Below, in pieces: positions 38,201 to 46,955 of a stretch of 64,000 bases of DNA (positions within the stretch are counted from its first letter, which is position 1; each line of letters begins with the position of its first letter). The position numbers and the translations under genes were made by a program. Where the stretch lies: the NCBI RefSeq assembly GCF_001642795.1, contig NZ_LKEH01000017.1, positions 18,819 through 82,818 of the forward strand, read 5' to 3'. The DNA is from Pseudomonas viridiflava. GTDB lineage: Bacteria; Pseudomonadota; Gammaproteobacteria; Pseudomonadales; Pseudomonadaceae. Below the pieces are notes generated by a model. That model was not told the DNA's origin and made no database searches. It saw nothing but the letters and a program-made list of their open reading frames with translations.

Positions 38201-38911
38201 TCCACTCAGACCCCCCGTCAGGTACCCGCTGCTGTCGGCTTTGAGGTGCAGGGTCTTGAGCAGATCGCCCTGAATATCCACGGCCAGCGTCCAGGGTTTG
38301 CCGTCCTGCGGCGGCAATTGCAATTGCCCGTCAAGGGTCAGCGGCCAGTCGCCAGCAGGGTCGAGCAGGCCGTTGAGATCCAGCACCAGTTCGTCACGTT
38401 GCAGATGCGCACTGTCGATCTGCAACCCCTGAGCCGTCCAGTGCGCAGCAAGCCTGAGGTCGCGCAATTGTTCGATGCCGTCGAGTTGCAGACTGCCAAG
38501 CTGGACATCCTTGAGCTGAATAGCCAGCGGTAACGTGAGATTGGGTAACGTGATGGGGCCTTCTTTGGCTGGCTCGGTGCCGGGGGCAAAGTGCAGCATG
38601 ACTTTCTCGGCGTTCAGTCGATCAATGCAGAGCGTCATCTTGAGCAGGCAACCCGGCGTCCAGTCGAATGACGGCGCCTGGACCTCGACGCGGTCCTCAC
38701 CTTGCAGCCAGAGCAACCGGTCGGCGCTCCACTGCCCGCCCAGCCGGCCTTGAAAGTTCTCCAGTTGCAGGCCTGGCACGCGGGCCAGTGCCCACTGGCT
38801 GCCGCTTTGGGTGCCGAGTACCAGCCAGATGCTTGCCACCAGAATCAGCAACACCGCCAGCAGGCTCAGGCCGGCGATTTTCAGGCCGCGCTTGATGTTC
38901 ATCCTCGTCAA
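35222..38911 (-). CDS. tamB: Translocation and assembly module subunit TamB
   Basis: The 1229-residue protein has an N-terminal membrane anchor (about 10-30, AGLSLLAVLLILVASIWLVL) followed by a very long beta-rich body predicted to form the hydrophobic-groove bridge of TamB/AsmA-like proteins. The DUF490 domain lies at the C-terminus, ending SLDIFYKRDF with terminal Phe. TamB spans the periplasm and works with TamA in assembling some outer-membrane proteins and in moving phospholipid. Its ATG overlaps the tamA stop by four bases, so the two are coupled. The autotransporter at 9779 is a candidate client (inference). Confidence 0.95.
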   Translation of the reverse strand: MTRMNIKRGLKIAGLSLLAVLLILVASIWLVLGTQSGSQWALARVPGLQLENFQGRLGGQWSADRLLWLQGEDRVEVQAPSFDWTPGCLLKMTLCIDRLNAEKVMLHFAPGTEPAKEGPITLPNLTLPLAIQLKDVQLGSLQLDGIEQLRDLRLAAHWTAQGLQIDSAHLQRDELVLDLNGLLDPAGDWPLTLDGQLQLPPQDGKPWTLAVDIQGDLLKTLHLKADSSGYLTGGLSGELQPLAEHLPARLKLTSDRFRPSAGLPETIQLDQLLLTAEGNLDSGYQINGTASLPAEKSPMTLVLQGLADAKGATIDALNLAASEQQRLLLNGKLNWETGFSADASVDWLDFPWQRLYPLEAEPQVALHAFKGDVSYTDGKYLGNFNAGLKGPAGAFTVVSPFSGDLQRIYLPQLEMVAGQGKASGHLNLQFADGMGWDTALDLSALDPSFWVAELPGTLAGPLRSKGHFKNEQLELTADLDLKGRLRGQPAVLQAKADGRGQQWNLAGLSMRLGDNRIEGRGSLDQRLQGQLDLNLPRLGQLWPRLQGQAKGRLDLAGTLKAPQGQLNLQGSQLAFQDNRLQSLVASAKLDPAQRATINVKGSGIQAGDTALGTLTLDGQGTLTAQQLKLDLQGPLLKLALALDGTLDNGNWRGRLASGNVQSGGQAWRLQQPAKIERLADGKLNFGAHCWLSGNASLCGEDQRLMPEPRLRYHLKNFPLDSLAQWMPKDFAWKGSLNADVQLDVPAAGPNGQITVDAGGGTLRVRDKDQWLDFPYQTLRLTSTLTPKRIDSRLDFDGAKLGRLLLTAQIDPLSSNKALSGDFSLSGLDLSVARPFAPMVEKLNGRLNGSGRLSGGLLAPLVNGSVTLQGGEVSGPELPMELRDLNVQALIAGESVQVSGGWKSGATGQGSLTGQVAWGQALVVDLSLKGSRLPIQVEPYAEVEAAPDLKVSMQGERLAVSGKVLIPKGTITVRELPPSTVKLSGDTVIVGQQTEEGAPPLAVAMDIDVEVGQDKLSFNGFGLTADLVGRVHIGDNLDTRGELNLNNGRYRAYGQRLTIRKARLLFAGPVDQPYLDIEAIRQTDDVIAGIRLTGSAEQPTTEVFSEPAMSQEQALSYLVMGRPLGNSGEDNNMVAQAALALGVAGSASTTGKLADNLGIKDFELDTSGTGDKTNVVASGKITDKLSLRYGVGVFEPANTIALRYLLSKRVYLEAASGIASSLDIFYKRDF

Positions 38912-40635
38912 AGCTCCGGCCCCATGGAAAAGTGCAGACGAACGCCGCCATCATCGTCCAGTGGATGCGCCAGATCGAGACGCAGCGGTCCGACCGGAGA
39001 AACCCAGCGCACACCAAAGCCGACGCCGGTTTTCAGGCTCGGCAGATCCAGGTTGTTGAACGAGTTGCCCTGATCGACAAAGGTCGCCAGTCGCCATTTT
39101 TCGGCAATGGAATACTGATACTCGACGCTGCCTGCGACCATGTAGCGCCCACCGATCCGGTCGCCATCGGAATTGGTCGGTGACAGGGTCTGATAGTCAT
39201 AACCACGCACGCTCTGATCGCCACCCGCGAAAAAGCGCAGTGACGGGGGTATCGAGGTGTAGCCATCGGTGAAGTTGCCGCCGAACTGCACGCGCCCGAG
39301 GAAGCGGTGATTTTGTGCGACGGTGGTCAGGCCTTTGAGCAGCACGTTGCCGCGAACCAGGTTGGCGTCGGACCCCAACCCCTCCTTGGCCACTTGCGCA
39401 TCGAATTGCAGCCGGTAGCCTTTGTGCGGGTCGATGCGGTCGTCGCTGCGCAGATAGGAATAGCTGATGCCCGGCATCAGCAAGGTGCTCAGACCGGAAT
39501 CATCGCCGAGCCGGTATTCCTCGCGTTGCCATTTAAGCGAAATCACCCGCTCCCAGCCACTGGGCAATTTGCTATGCCATTCGGGGCCGACGGTCAGCAG
39601 CTTGCTGAGGCTGTCGGTACCTGCGATCTCTTCGTATTGATAGCCGCCCGCGAAACGCAGCTTGTCGGTCAACGGCGGATCGAGCGGCACGTCGTACCAA
39701 AGGCCTACGTTCTGCCGAGGGGCCGAGAGTTCAGACTCGAACCCATAGCTGTGACCCTGGGCGTTGGCCCAGTGCCGGGTCCAGTTGGCCTTGCCTCTGA
39801 CCCCGACGTCGGTGGAGAAACCCAGACCCAGCCCCATGGTGCGTGGCTTGCGGGTTTCAAGCTGAACCGTGACCGGGATAACCTGACCGACCGCTGCGGT
39901 CGGTGCTGCGTCCACGCGCACGCCCTCGAAATAGCCGCTTGCCTGCATCGCCTGATTCAGCTCCGCAATCAACTGCGAATCGTAAGGCGTGTTTTCCTTG
40001 AACGGCACCATTCGCTTGAGCAGATCTTCGTCGAAGGGCGAATCACCACTGAACATCACCTTGCCCAGCGAATAGCGGGGTCCGCTGTCATACACCAGTT
40101 CGATGTCCGCTACTCCAGCACGCGGATCAATGGCAAGACGCTGACTCGTGAAACGACCGCTGAAGAAGCCGTAGCGCGACGCCTGATTCTGTATCAGCCG
40201 TTTGGCGTCTTCATAATGACCATGGTTCAGAACGGCACCGGCCTTGAGCGCATCGCTCCGCGGCACCTTGAACGCTTTCAGGGACGCGGCCGGACCCTCG
40301 ACCCGGACGACCACGTTGCGCAAGCGGATAGGCTCACCCGGCAAGACTTTGATGACCAGGCGAGGGTTTTCACCGTCCTGAATTTCGCTGTCGATCTGCG
40401 CCTGGTAGTAACCAAGCGCCTGAGCTGCCTTTTCCGCCTGCTGTTCCGCACCCAGACTGAAGTTGCGCAGCGCCTGGGCATTACGCTCGCCAAGCTCACC
40501 GACATAACCTTCGATGTTGGCTTTGAGGTCCGGGTTGGCGGGCGTGATCTGCACATCAAGGCGTGCGTCGGCCAGCGCCGCAGCACTCAAAGACATTAGA
40601 AGCACACCGCCACTGCATATTCTGAAAAGCTTCAT
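38908..40635 (-). CDS. tamA: Translocation and assembly module subunit TamA
   Basis: The 575-residue outer-membrane protein has a signal peptide (MKLFRICSGGVLLMSLSAAALA), three POTRA domains (about 25-265) and a 16-strand Omp85 barrel. The L6 loop motif VRGYDYQ lies within FAGGDQSVRGYDYQTL, and the end GVRLHFSMGPEL closes the barrel. The start ATG at 40635 is chosen because it gives a clean signal peptide; the frame opens upstream at 40686. It forms the TAM complex with TamB encoded next. The GNAT gene upstream ends 58 bases before. Confidence 0.95.
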   Translation of the reverse strand: MKLFRICSGGVLLMSLSAAALADARLDVQITPANPDLKANIEGYVGELGERNAQALRNFSLGAEQQAEKAAQALGYYQAQIDSEIQDGENPRLVIKVLPGEPIRLRNVVVRVEGPAASLKAFKVPRSDALKAGAVLNHGHYEDAKRLIQNQASRYGFFSGRFTSQRLAIDPRAGVADIELVYDSGPRYSLGKVMFSGDSPFDEDLLKRMVPFKENTPYDSQLIAELNQAMQASGYFEGVRVDAAPTAAVGQVIPVTVQLETRKPRTMGLGLGFSTDVGVRGKANWTRHWANAQGHSYGFESELSAPRQNVGLWYDVPLDPPLTDKLRFAGGYQYEEIAGTDSLSKLLTVGPEWHSKLPSGWERVISLKWQREEYRLGDDSGLSTLLMPGISYSYLRSDDRIDPHKGYRLQFDAQVAKEGLGSDANLVRGNVLLKGLTTVAQNHRFLGRVQFGGNFTDGYTSIPPSLRFFAGGDQSVRGYDYQTLSPTNSDGDRIGGRYMVAGSVEYQYSIAEKWRLATFVDQGNSFNNLDLPSLKTGVGFGVRWVSPVGPLRLDLAHPLDDDGGVRLHFSMGPEL

Positions 40636-40693
40636 GGGCAAGGATGCTAGCACGACTTGAAAGCTACGCTGAAAGCCCCAAAACAACGGTGTT

Positions 40694-41365
40694 TCAAACC
40701 GTTACGTCATGGATCGGCAATGGAGCCTTAGGGTTGGGGTGAAAAAAGACATGCTCCCGGACCGGTCCTACTGCGATCTCGCCGACTTCCTGATAGCCCT
40801 GTCGCTTATAGAATTCAAGGTAGCGCGGGTTTCCGGTGTCCAGCACGATGCCTTCTGAATTTTCATCTTCCGAGCACCAGTCGTGTAGCGCCTGCAGCAG
40901 TTGCTCGCTCAGTTCCTGTCCGGTTTTTTGCCCCTGAAACTCAGGCTCCAGCCCGATCAACGGCAGCACATGTACGGTCTCCGATGGGACACAGGCCAGC
41001 ACTGCATTGTAATAAGCCAGATAGCGTTGTGTGCAGCTCAGGCCAGTCCCTACTACCATGCGCAATCGCCATGCCCAGCTTTCAGTGATGCCCAAACGAC
41101 GCTGCGGCGGCGCAATCAGCGCCACGCCCACCAGACGATCATCAATGAACAGCCCCATCCCGGGCTGGTTCTGCAGGAAGTGCTGCTTGACCAGCTGGCG
41201 GATGGTTTCGCGAATACGGTTCTCGAAGCCCGAGCGCTGCGAGTTGAAGACATAAGCGAAGGTCGGATCGTTACGGTACGCACGGAACAGCAAGGCACGG
41301 GTTTCACGGGCATAACCACTGTCGAGCTGGCGAATTTCGCCCCGGATGGCAGCAGGTTGGGACAT
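40694..41365 (-). CDS. GNAT-family N-acetyltransferase
   Basis: The 223-residue acetyltransferase has the acetyl-CoA binding motif in [19 protein letters not shown] (about 138-156) and the C-terminal GNAT block [19 protein letters not shown] (about 173-191). There are no membrane segments. The substrate cannot be told. The gene lies upstream of tamA on the same strand with a 58-base gap and may share its transcript. It is divergent from xthA. Confidence 0.85.
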   Translation of the reverse strand: MSQPAAIRGEIRQLDSGYARETRALLFRAYRNDPTFAYVFNSQRSGFENRIRETIRQLVKQHFLQNQPGMGLFIDDRLVGVALIAPPQRRLGITESWAWRLRMVVGTGLSCTQRYLAYYNAVLACVPSETVHVLPLIGLEPEFQGQKTGQELSEQLLQALHDWCSEDENSEGIVLDTGNPRYLEFYKRQGYQEVGEIAVGPVREHVFFHPNPKAPLPIHDVTV

Positions 41366-41556
41366 GTACGGACCTCATAATGACGGGACTGCTATTGCGC
41401 AGCACTTGGGCAAGCATCGTTTCGAGTGATGGCACCTTGCGACAGTTCAAACAAATTGTCCGACAGGCTCGATATAGCTCGGCAGCCCGCTCTACTGGCC
41501 CTGAGCCGACAGGTCAGCTAGCATCGCGGTTTGTTTTTCTTCAGGACTGCCGTTTT

Positions 41557-42369
41557 ATGAAAATCGTCTCGTTCAACATCAATGGGCTTCGCGCTCGACC
41601 GCATCAGCTGGCAGCGCTGATCGAGAAGCATAAGCCTGATGTGATCGGTCTTCAGGAAACCAAGGTCTCGGATGAGCAGTTTCCGCAGGCGGAGATCGAA
41701 GCCTTGGGTTACCACGTCCATTTTCACGGACAGAAAGGTCATTACGGCGTTGCTCTATTGTCGCGCCAGGCACCGCTGGCACTGCACAAGGGCTTTGACA
41801 GCGACGACGAAGAGTCACAGAAGCGCTTCATCTGGGGCACTTATGCCAATGCCGACGGCCAGGCCATTACCATCATGAACGGGTATTTTCCGCAGGGAGA
41901 AAGCCGCGACCACCCCACCAAGTTTCCCGCAAAACAGCGTTTCTACAACGATCTGCAAACGCTGCTGGAAACCCGTTTCAGCAATGAGCAGCCGCTGATC
42001 GTGATGGGCGACGTGAATATTTCGCCAGAGGACTGCGACATCGGTATTGGTCCGGACAACGCCAAGCGCTGGTTGAAAACCGGTAAATGCAGTTTCCTGC
42101 CCGAAGAGCGCGAGTGGATGGAACGCTTGAAAAACTGGGGTCTGGTGGACAGTTTCCGGCACCTGCACCCGGAAGTCGTCGATCGGTTCAGCTGGTTCGA
42201 CTACCGCAGCCGAGGTTTTGAAGACGAACCCAAGCGCGGCCTCAGGATCGACCTGATCATGACCTCCAGCGGCCTGCAGCCTCGCATCAAGGCTGCCGGG
42301 GTGGATTACGATCTGCGCGGCATGGAAAAGCCATCGGACCACGCGCCGATCTGGCTCGAACTCAACTGA
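41557..42369 (+). CDS. xthA: Exodeoxyribonuclease III XthA
   Basis: This 270-residue enzyme is an apurinic/apyrimidinic endonuclease and 3'-5' exonuclease of base-excision repair. It closely matches E. coli Exo[28 protein letters not shown] (metal-binding Glu), [18 protein letters not shown] [34 protein letters not shown] (Asp/Asn of the active site), [12 protein letters not shown], and [11 protein letters not shown] with catalytic Asp-His near the end. The open frame extends upstream to 41380, but the start at 41557 is fixed by the family N-terminus. The ribosome binding site is weak. A hairpin follows the gene. Confidence 0.96.
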   Translation: MKIVSFNINGLRARPHQLAALIEKHKPDVIGLQETKVSDEQFPQAEIEALGYHVHFHGQKGHYGVALLSRQAPLALHKGFDSDDEESQKRFIWGTYANADGQAITIMNGYFPQGESRDHPTKFPAKQRFYNDLQTLLETRFSNEQPLIVMGDVNISPEDCDIGIGPDNAKRWLKTGKCSFLPEEREWMERLKNWGLVDSFRHLHPEVVDRFSWFDYRSRGFEDEPKRGLRIDLIMTSSGLQPRIKAAGVDYDLRGMEKPSDHAPIWLELN

Positions 42370-42385
42370 CAGCCGAGCACAAGCG

Positions 42386-42407
42386 CCTGCCCGACATTCC
42401 GGGCAGG
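42386..42407. terminator. Probable terminator hairpin after xthA
   Basis: The arms CCTGCCCG and CGGGCAGG form an eight-base stem with a six-base loop, 17 bases past the xthA stop. No T run follows, so termination strength is uncertain. Confidence 0.5.
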
Positions 42408-42430
42408 TAGCGCCTCATCCGACATGAAAA

Positions 42431-42464
42431 CTGTCATTTTGCAGTAACGTCCCTGTCTTATTCT
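42431..42464 (+). promoter_or_regulatory. PHO box and -10 (PhoB-dependent promoter)
   Basis: Three heptamers at exact 11-base steps resemble PhoB half-sites: CTGTCAT (42431), CAGTAAC (42442) and CTGTCTT (42453). The first is a perfect consensus half-site. A -10-like TATTCT starts at 42459, ten bases after the second heptamer, the arrangement found in PhoB-activated promoters. It places the start of transcription about 25 bases before the ATG of the PstS-like/OmpA gene. Confidence 0.7.
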
Positions 42465-42496
42465 CTCGGCACTTCCGTTCATTCAAGGTGCCGCCG

Positions 42497-43843
42497 ATGT
42501 TGCGCGCTCTGCTTGCGGCGCTGCTCCTTGCAAGCGCCACTCTTCCCAGCGTCGCGGCTCCCCTGCTGCCGATGCCGACTGACGATTCGCCCGCGCTGCG
42601 CATTCAAGGTTCCAATACCATCAACGCCCAGCTCGGGCCAGCGCTGGTCGAAGGTCTGATGCGGCAACAGGGTCTGCAAGCCGTGCAGACCTTGCCGGGC
42701 GACGCCGCCAATGAACAGCGTATTGTAGGCACGATGCCCGGCAGGGATAAGCCCGTTCGGGTAGAAGTCGCCGCCCATGGTTCAGGCACCGGATTCGAGG
42801 CGCTGAATGCAGGGATGGCCGACATGGCCTCCTCCTCACGCCCGATCAAGCCCCAGGAGGCTGCGGACCTCGCAAGACTGGGTGACCTTCAAAGCACTGC
42901 CGGAGAACAAGTCATTGCCATCGATGGTGTGGCTGTGATTCTGCATCCAGCCAATTCATTGCGCGTGCTGGATACCCGGCAGCTGGCGCGGATCTTTTCA
43001 GGCGAGGTCCGGGACTGGAGCGAGGTCGGCGGCACAACCGGCCCGATCCGGCTTTACGCACGCGACGAGAAATCCGGGACCTGGGAAACCTTCAAGGAAC
43101 TGGTGCTGGCCAAGCAGGGCAAGAGCCTGTCCAAAGCCGCGCTACGGTTCGAGTCCAGCGAGCAATTGTCCGATGAGGTCAGCAAAGACCGTAACGGTAT
43201 CGGGTTCATCGGCCTGCCCTACGTTCGTCGCGCACGTGCCATCGCGATCGCCGATGGTGATTCAAAGCCCATGCTGCCGACGGTCAACCTGATCGCCACC
43301 GAGGATTATCCGCTGTCGAGGCGCCTGTTCTTCTATGTGCCGCCACTGAAACAACAGCCTTGGGCTGAGGCGCTGGTGCAGTTCGCTCAAAGCGCAGAGG
43401 GTCAGGCCATCGTAGCGCAGAACGGGTTCGTCGCGCAGACCGTGCAGGCGGTCAAGGTCTCGACAACCAGCCAGATGCCGGTCGATTACCAGTCCCTGAC
43501 CCGCAAGGCCGAGCGTCTTTCGGTCAACTTCCGCTTCGCCCAGGGCAGCGCGCGGCTGGACAACAAGGCCCAGCTGGATCTGAAGCGCGTGGTGGAATAC
43601 CTGAAGGCCAACGGGAAGCTTGACCAGCATGTCACGCTGGTCGGCTTCGGCGACGCCAAGAGCGACCCGGAGCGCGCGGTACTGCTTTCAAGACTCAGAG
43701 CCATGGCCGTGCGCCGTGAACTGCAGAAAAGCGGTGTGACCTTTCGTGAAATTCTGGGGCTTGGCGATGAGATGCCCGTAGCGGCCAATGATCTGGACGA
43801 TGGAAGGATCAAGAACCGGCGGGTTGAGGTGTGGGTGGAGTAG
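42497..43843 (+). CDS. PstS-like phosphate-binding / OmpA-domain fusion protein
   Basis: The 448-residue exported protein has a signal peptide (MLRALLAALLLASATLPSVA), so it is periplasmic or envelope-bound. Residues of about 30-320 are a PstS-like (type 2) binding domain: IQGSNTINAQLGPALVEGLM, HGSGTGFEALNAG, MASSSRPI, FSGEVRDWSEVGG, DEKSGTWETFKELV and GIGFIGLP. Residues of about 330-448 are an OmpA peptidoglycan-binding domain with VNFRFAQGSARLDNKAQLDL, LVGFGDAKSD and NRRVEVWVE. Such a fusion would hold a phosphate-binding protein at the cell wall. ATG at 42497 (AAGGTG upstream) is preferred to GTG at 42488. The PHO box directly upstream supports a phosphate-starvation role. No pst transporter genes are adjacent. 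Confidence 0.88.
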   Translation: MLRALLAALLLASATLPSVAAPLLPMPTDDSPALRIQGSNTINAQLGPALVEGLMRQQGLQAVQTLPGDAANEQRIVGTMPGRDKPVRVEVAAHGSGTGFEALNAGMADMASSSRPIKPQEAADLARLGDLQSTAGEQVIAIDGVAVILHPANSLRVLDTRQLARIFSGEVRDWSEVGGTTGPIRLYARDEKSGTWETFKELVLAKQGKSLSKAALRFESSEQLSDEVSKDRNGIGFIGLPYVRRARAIAIADGDSKPMLPTVNLIATEDYPLSRRLFFYVPPLKQQPWAEALVQFAQSAEGQAIVAQNGFVAQTVQAVKVSTTSQMPVDYQSLTRKAERLSVNFRFAQGSARLDNKAQLDLKRVVEYLKANGKLDQHVTLVGFGDAKSDPERAVLLSRLRAMAVRRELQKSGVTFREILGLGDEMPVAANDLDDGRIKNRRVEVWVE

Positions 43844-43873
43844 CTGAGGTTCGCGGCATTTCAACGGACCGAG

Positions 43874-43958
43874 GGAGGCGGCTTGCCGGCGATGAACGAT
43901 GGCGCGATTTTCCTGACATACCGCGTCGACTGCATCGCCGGCAAGCCACCTCCCACAG
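43874..43958. repeat. REP doublet (REPIN-like inverted pair)
   Basis: The arms GGAGGCGGCTTGCCGGCGAT and ATCGCCGGCAAGCCACCTCC face each other across about 40 bases, the right arm followed by CACA. It is the same REP family as at 12464-12546 and again lies between convergent genes. The rest of the gap 43844-44050 holds no gene. Confidence 0.88.
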
Positions 43959-44050
43959 CCCCGTATCTGCTGCGCGACAGCGCCAGGTCGAAGGCTTGGT
44001 GGCGCCTCCAACGAAGCTTATCTGCCGCGGGCAGCAGCCTGTCAGAGGGT

Positions 44051-45280
44051 TCAGGAACGACCGCGCAACACATCCGCAGGCACGTACTTGCCCAGCTCAA
44101 ACTTGCCGATTGCCGCCCGATGAACCTCGTCAGGACCATCGGCCAGGCGCAGGGTACGTTGCATGGCATACATGTAGGCCAGCGGGAAATCATTGGAAAC
44201 CCCCGCCCCGCCATGCATCTGGATGGCCCGATCAATCACCTTCAGCGCAACGTTGGGCGCCACAACCTTGATCTGCGCGATCTCGCTTTTCGCCACCTTG
44301 TTGCCCACGGTATCCATCATGTACGCCGCCTTGAGTGTCAGCAGGCGAGCCATGTCGATTTCCATGCGTGAATCGGCAATCTTGTCGATATTGCCGCCGA
44401 GCCTCGCCAAAGGCTTGCCGAACGCGACGCGATCGATGGAGCGCTTGCACATCAATTCAAGTGCCCGTTCGGCCATACCGATCGAGCGCATGCAATGGTG
44501 GATACGACCCGGCCCGAGACGCCCCTGAGCGATTTCGAAGCCGCGTCCTTCGCCCAGCAGAACATGCTCATAAGGCACGCGCACGTTTTCGAACAGCACC
44601 TCTGCGTGACCGTGGGGCGCATCGTCGTAACCGAATACAGGCAGCGGCCGCACGATTTTCACGCCAGGCGTGTCAACCGGCACCAGAATCATGGAGTGCT
44701 GCTGATGGCGCGGACCGTCCGGGTTGCTCAAGCCCATGAAAATCAGGATTTTGCAGCGTGGATCACAGGCACCGGATGTCCACCATTTACGGCCGTTGAT
44801 CACCCATTCATCGCCCTGTCGCTCGGCCCGCGCGGCCATGTTGGTGGCATCTGATGAGGCGACGTCCGGCTCGGTCATGGCAAAGGCCGAACGAATCTCG
44901 CCACGCAACAGAGGCTCGAGCCAGCGGACTTTCTGCTCTTCGCTGGCGTAACGGACCAGCACTTCCATATTGCCGGTGTCCGGTGCCGAGCAGTTGAAGG
45001 GTTCCGGCCCCAGCAGCGAACGGCCCATGATTTCCGCAAGCGGCGCGTACTCCAGATTGGTCAGCCCGGCACCCAGCTCGGACTCGGGCAGGAACAGGTT
45101 CCATAACCCTTCAGCCCTCGCCTGCGCCTTGAGCTGCTCCATAATCGCCGTCGGCTGCCAGCGGTCGCCCTGTGCAACCTGCCGCTCGAACACCGGCTCT
45201 GCCGGGTACACGTAGGCATCCATGAACGCGGTCACACGCTCACGCAGGGCCTGCACCTTGGGGGAATACGCAAAATCCAT
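44051..45280 (-). CDS. Acyl-CoA dehydrogenase family protein
   Basis: This 409-residue FAD enzyme oxidises acyl-CoA to enoyl-CoA. The acyl-CoA dehydrogenase signatures are seen: [17 protein letters not shown] (about 137-153), [16 protein letters not shown] [26 protein letters not shown] and [20 protein letters not shown] near the C-terminus. The sequence is closest in feel to the ACAD10/11-like long-chain group, not to the isovaleryl enzyme encoded at 48581. The acyl substrate is unknown. It is divergent from the LysR gene at 45451 across a 170-base gap, so that regulator is its likely controller. Confidence 0.92.
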   Translation of the reverse strand: MDFAYSPKVQALRERVTAFMDAYVYPAEPVFERQVAQGDRWQPTAIMEQLKAQARAEGLWNLFLPESELGAGLTNLEYAPLAEIMGRSLLGPEPFNCSAPDTGNMEVLVRYASEEQKVRWLEPLLRGEIRSAFAMTEPDVASSDATNMAARAERQGDEWVINGRKWWTSGACDPRCKILIFMGLSNPDGPRHQQHSMILVPVDTPGVKIVRPLPVFGYDDAPHGHAEVLFENVRVPYEHVLLGEGRGFEIAQGRLGPGRIHHCMRSIGMAERALELMCKRSIDRVAFGKPLARLGGNIDKIADSRMEIDMARLLTLKAAYMMDTVGNKVAKSEIAQIKVVAPNVALKVIDRAIQMHGGAGVSNDFPLAYMYAMQRTLRLADGPDEVHRAAIGKFELGKYVPADVLRGRS

Positions 45281-45450
45281 GAGCAGCTACCTTTTTTCAG
45301 GGCGTCTTTGTGATGTGAACGATCCTAGAGAACGCCCAGACATTTATCTAATCTATTCTCAGCGTGTATAAACATTCATAACCGATATATGATCAAGCCA
45401 CGTTGCGGCACAAGCGACGACCCACAAAAACAGGACGAGGCGCTCCACCA

Positions 45451-46398
45451 ATGAACCTGAGCAAGGTTGATCTCAATCTATTCATTGTCTTCGACGCCAT
45501 TTATACCGAAGCCAATCTGACCCGGGCCGGACAGATCGTCGGCATCACCCAGCCCGCTGTCTCCAACGCGCTGGCACGCTTGCGCGAAACCTTCAACGAT
45601 GCGCTGTTCGTGCGCACCGCCCAGGGCATGGTCCCAACCCCCATGGCGCAGAACATCATCGGTCCGGTGCGCAATGCCCTGTCTCTGCTGAGAGTGTCCG
45701 TGCAGGAAAGCCGGATATTCAACCCGCAGCAGGCCAGCAAAAACTATCGCATCAGTATGACCGACCTTACCGAAGCGGTGATTCTGCCGCTGCTGTTTCA
45801 ACGTCTGCGGCGTCTGGCGCCAGCAGTGACCATCGAGAGCTTTCTGTCCAAGCGACGCGAGACGACCAAGGAACTGGCCGCCGGGCGTCTGGATTTCGCA
45901 GTCGATGCGCCGCTCAACACCGATCCGCAGGTACGTCACGTCAAGCTGATGGAAGACAGGTATGTCTGCGCCATGCGAAAAGGCCACCCTCTGGCCGGCA
46001 AGCCGGCGTTCGGACTGGATGACTACCTGGCCCAGGCACACATTCACATTTCGAGTCGGCGCAGTGGATTGGGGCATGTGGACCTGGCGCTGGGCAAGAT
46101 GGGCATCCAGCGCAAGATCGCCCTGCGCTCCCAGCACTATCTGATGGCGACGCAGGTCTTGCAGCAGACGGACATGGTCATGACCGTGCCGGAACGCTTC
46201 GCCCGGCGCAATGACCTGCACTTCGTGTACCTGCCGGTGAATGACGTGCCCTCAGTCGAAACGCACCTCTATTGGCATGAAAGCACGGATCAGGACCCGG
46301 CCAATCGCTGGATGCGCGAGCAGATCATCGAGCTGTGTCAGCGGGTTACCGCGCAAGAACAGAACCTCGAGAAAGCTTCAGCTTTAACTCTTAACTGA
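45451..46398 (+). CDS. LysR-family regulator, probable controller of the divergent acyl-CoA dehydrogenase
   Basis: The 315-residue protein has a winged helix-turn-helix of the NodD-like group (VDLNLFIVFDAIYTEANLTR, then AGQIVGITQPAVSNALARLR) and a type 2 binding domain. The frame opens at 45403, but ATG at 45451 gives the family start MNLSKVDLNLF and has GAGG upstream. The intergenic region 45281-45450 contains a TATAAACATTCATA near-palindrome at 45367-45380 that could be its binding site. Control of the divergent gene is inferred from layout only. Confidence 0.92.
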   Translation: MNLSKVDLNLFIVFDAIYTEANLTRAGQIVGITQPAVSNALARLRETFNDALFVRTAQGMVPTPMAQNIIGPVRNALSLLRVSVQESRIFNPQQASKNYRISMTDLTEAVILPLLFQRLRRLAPAVTIESFLSKRRETTKELAAGRLDFAVDAPLNTDPQVRHVKLMEDRYVCAMRKGHPLAGKPAFGLDDYLAQAHIHISSRRSGLGHVDLALGKMGIQRKIALRSQHYLMATQVLQQTDMVMTVPERFARRNDLHFVYLPVNDVPSVETHLYWHESTDQDPANRWMREQIIELCQRVTAQEQNLEKASALTLN

Positions 46399-46481
46399 CT
46401 TATTAATATAGATAAAAATCATTATTCTAAAGTTGATTCGAGCTTGAAACAGACTGTTTTGTATTGGTAACTCATCAACGT

Positions 46482-46509
46482 GCCTGCTTGACGTAAACGT
46501 CAAGCAGGC
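46482..46509 (+). promoter_or_regulatory. LiuR-type operator upstream of liuR
   Basis: A perfect inverted repeat with 13-base arms (GCCTGCTTGACGT and its complement) around AA contains the core TTGACGTAAACGTCAA. The core matches the palindrome before liuA (48523) in 14 of 16 positions. MerR-family LiuR is known to bind such palindromes and to repress the liu genes. The core overlaps a -35-like TTGACG. Confidence 0.65.
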
Positions 46510-46545
46510 CGTAGGTTAAGCCCTACGTCTATCGTTGAGCCGACC

Positions 46546-46938
46546 ATGAGCAGCCAGGCCTACAGCATTTCAGAACTCGCTCGCGAGCTGGACATCACCA
46601 CCCGCGCCATTCGTTTCTATGAAGAACAAGGCATGCTCTGCCCCGAGCGACGCGGCATGGAACGCATCTATTCGGCGCGGGACAAGGTCACGCTGAAACT
46701 GATTCTGCGCGGCAAGCGCATCGGCTTTTCGCTGGCCGAGTGCAAGGAACTGATCTCGCTCTACGACCCCAGCGGCGATAACCAGAAGCAACTGCACACC
46801 ATGCTCGGCAAGATCGCCGAACGTCGTGATCAGCTCGAACAGCAGTTACTGGACATCCAGCAGATGCAGCTTGAACTCGATACGGCGGAAGAACGCTGCC
46901 GTGCGGCACTGGATCGAACCGCCACTCCAACCTTATGA
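46546..46938 (+). CDS. liuR: MerR-family regulator LiuR
   Basis: The 130-residue MerR-type protein has an N-terminal helix-turn-helix with the family pattern AYSISELARELDITTRAIRF and YEEQGMLCPERRGMERIYS, then a dimer-forming coiled coil (about 80-115). There is no metal-binding cysteine cluster. LiuR proteins sense leucine/isovalerate breakdown products and control liu genes. It sits at the head of the cluster, and the mvaB frame begins at its stop codon. Palindromic operators lie before both this gene and liuA, suggesting autoregulation and control of both units. Confidence 0.92.
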   Translation: MSSQAYSISELARELDITTRAIRFYEEQGMLCPERRGMERIYSARDKVTLKLILRGKRIGFSLAECKELISLYDPSGDNQKQLHTMLGKIAERRDQLEQQLLDIQQMQLELDTAEERCRAALDRTATPTL

Positions 46939-46955
46939 CTTCAGGTAGCCTCGCC

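Noticed and set aside
45367..45380. TATAAACATTCATA as a LysR operator
   Set aside because: It is an imperfect dyad and the T-N11-A spacing is off by one. It is only mentioned in the LysR entry.
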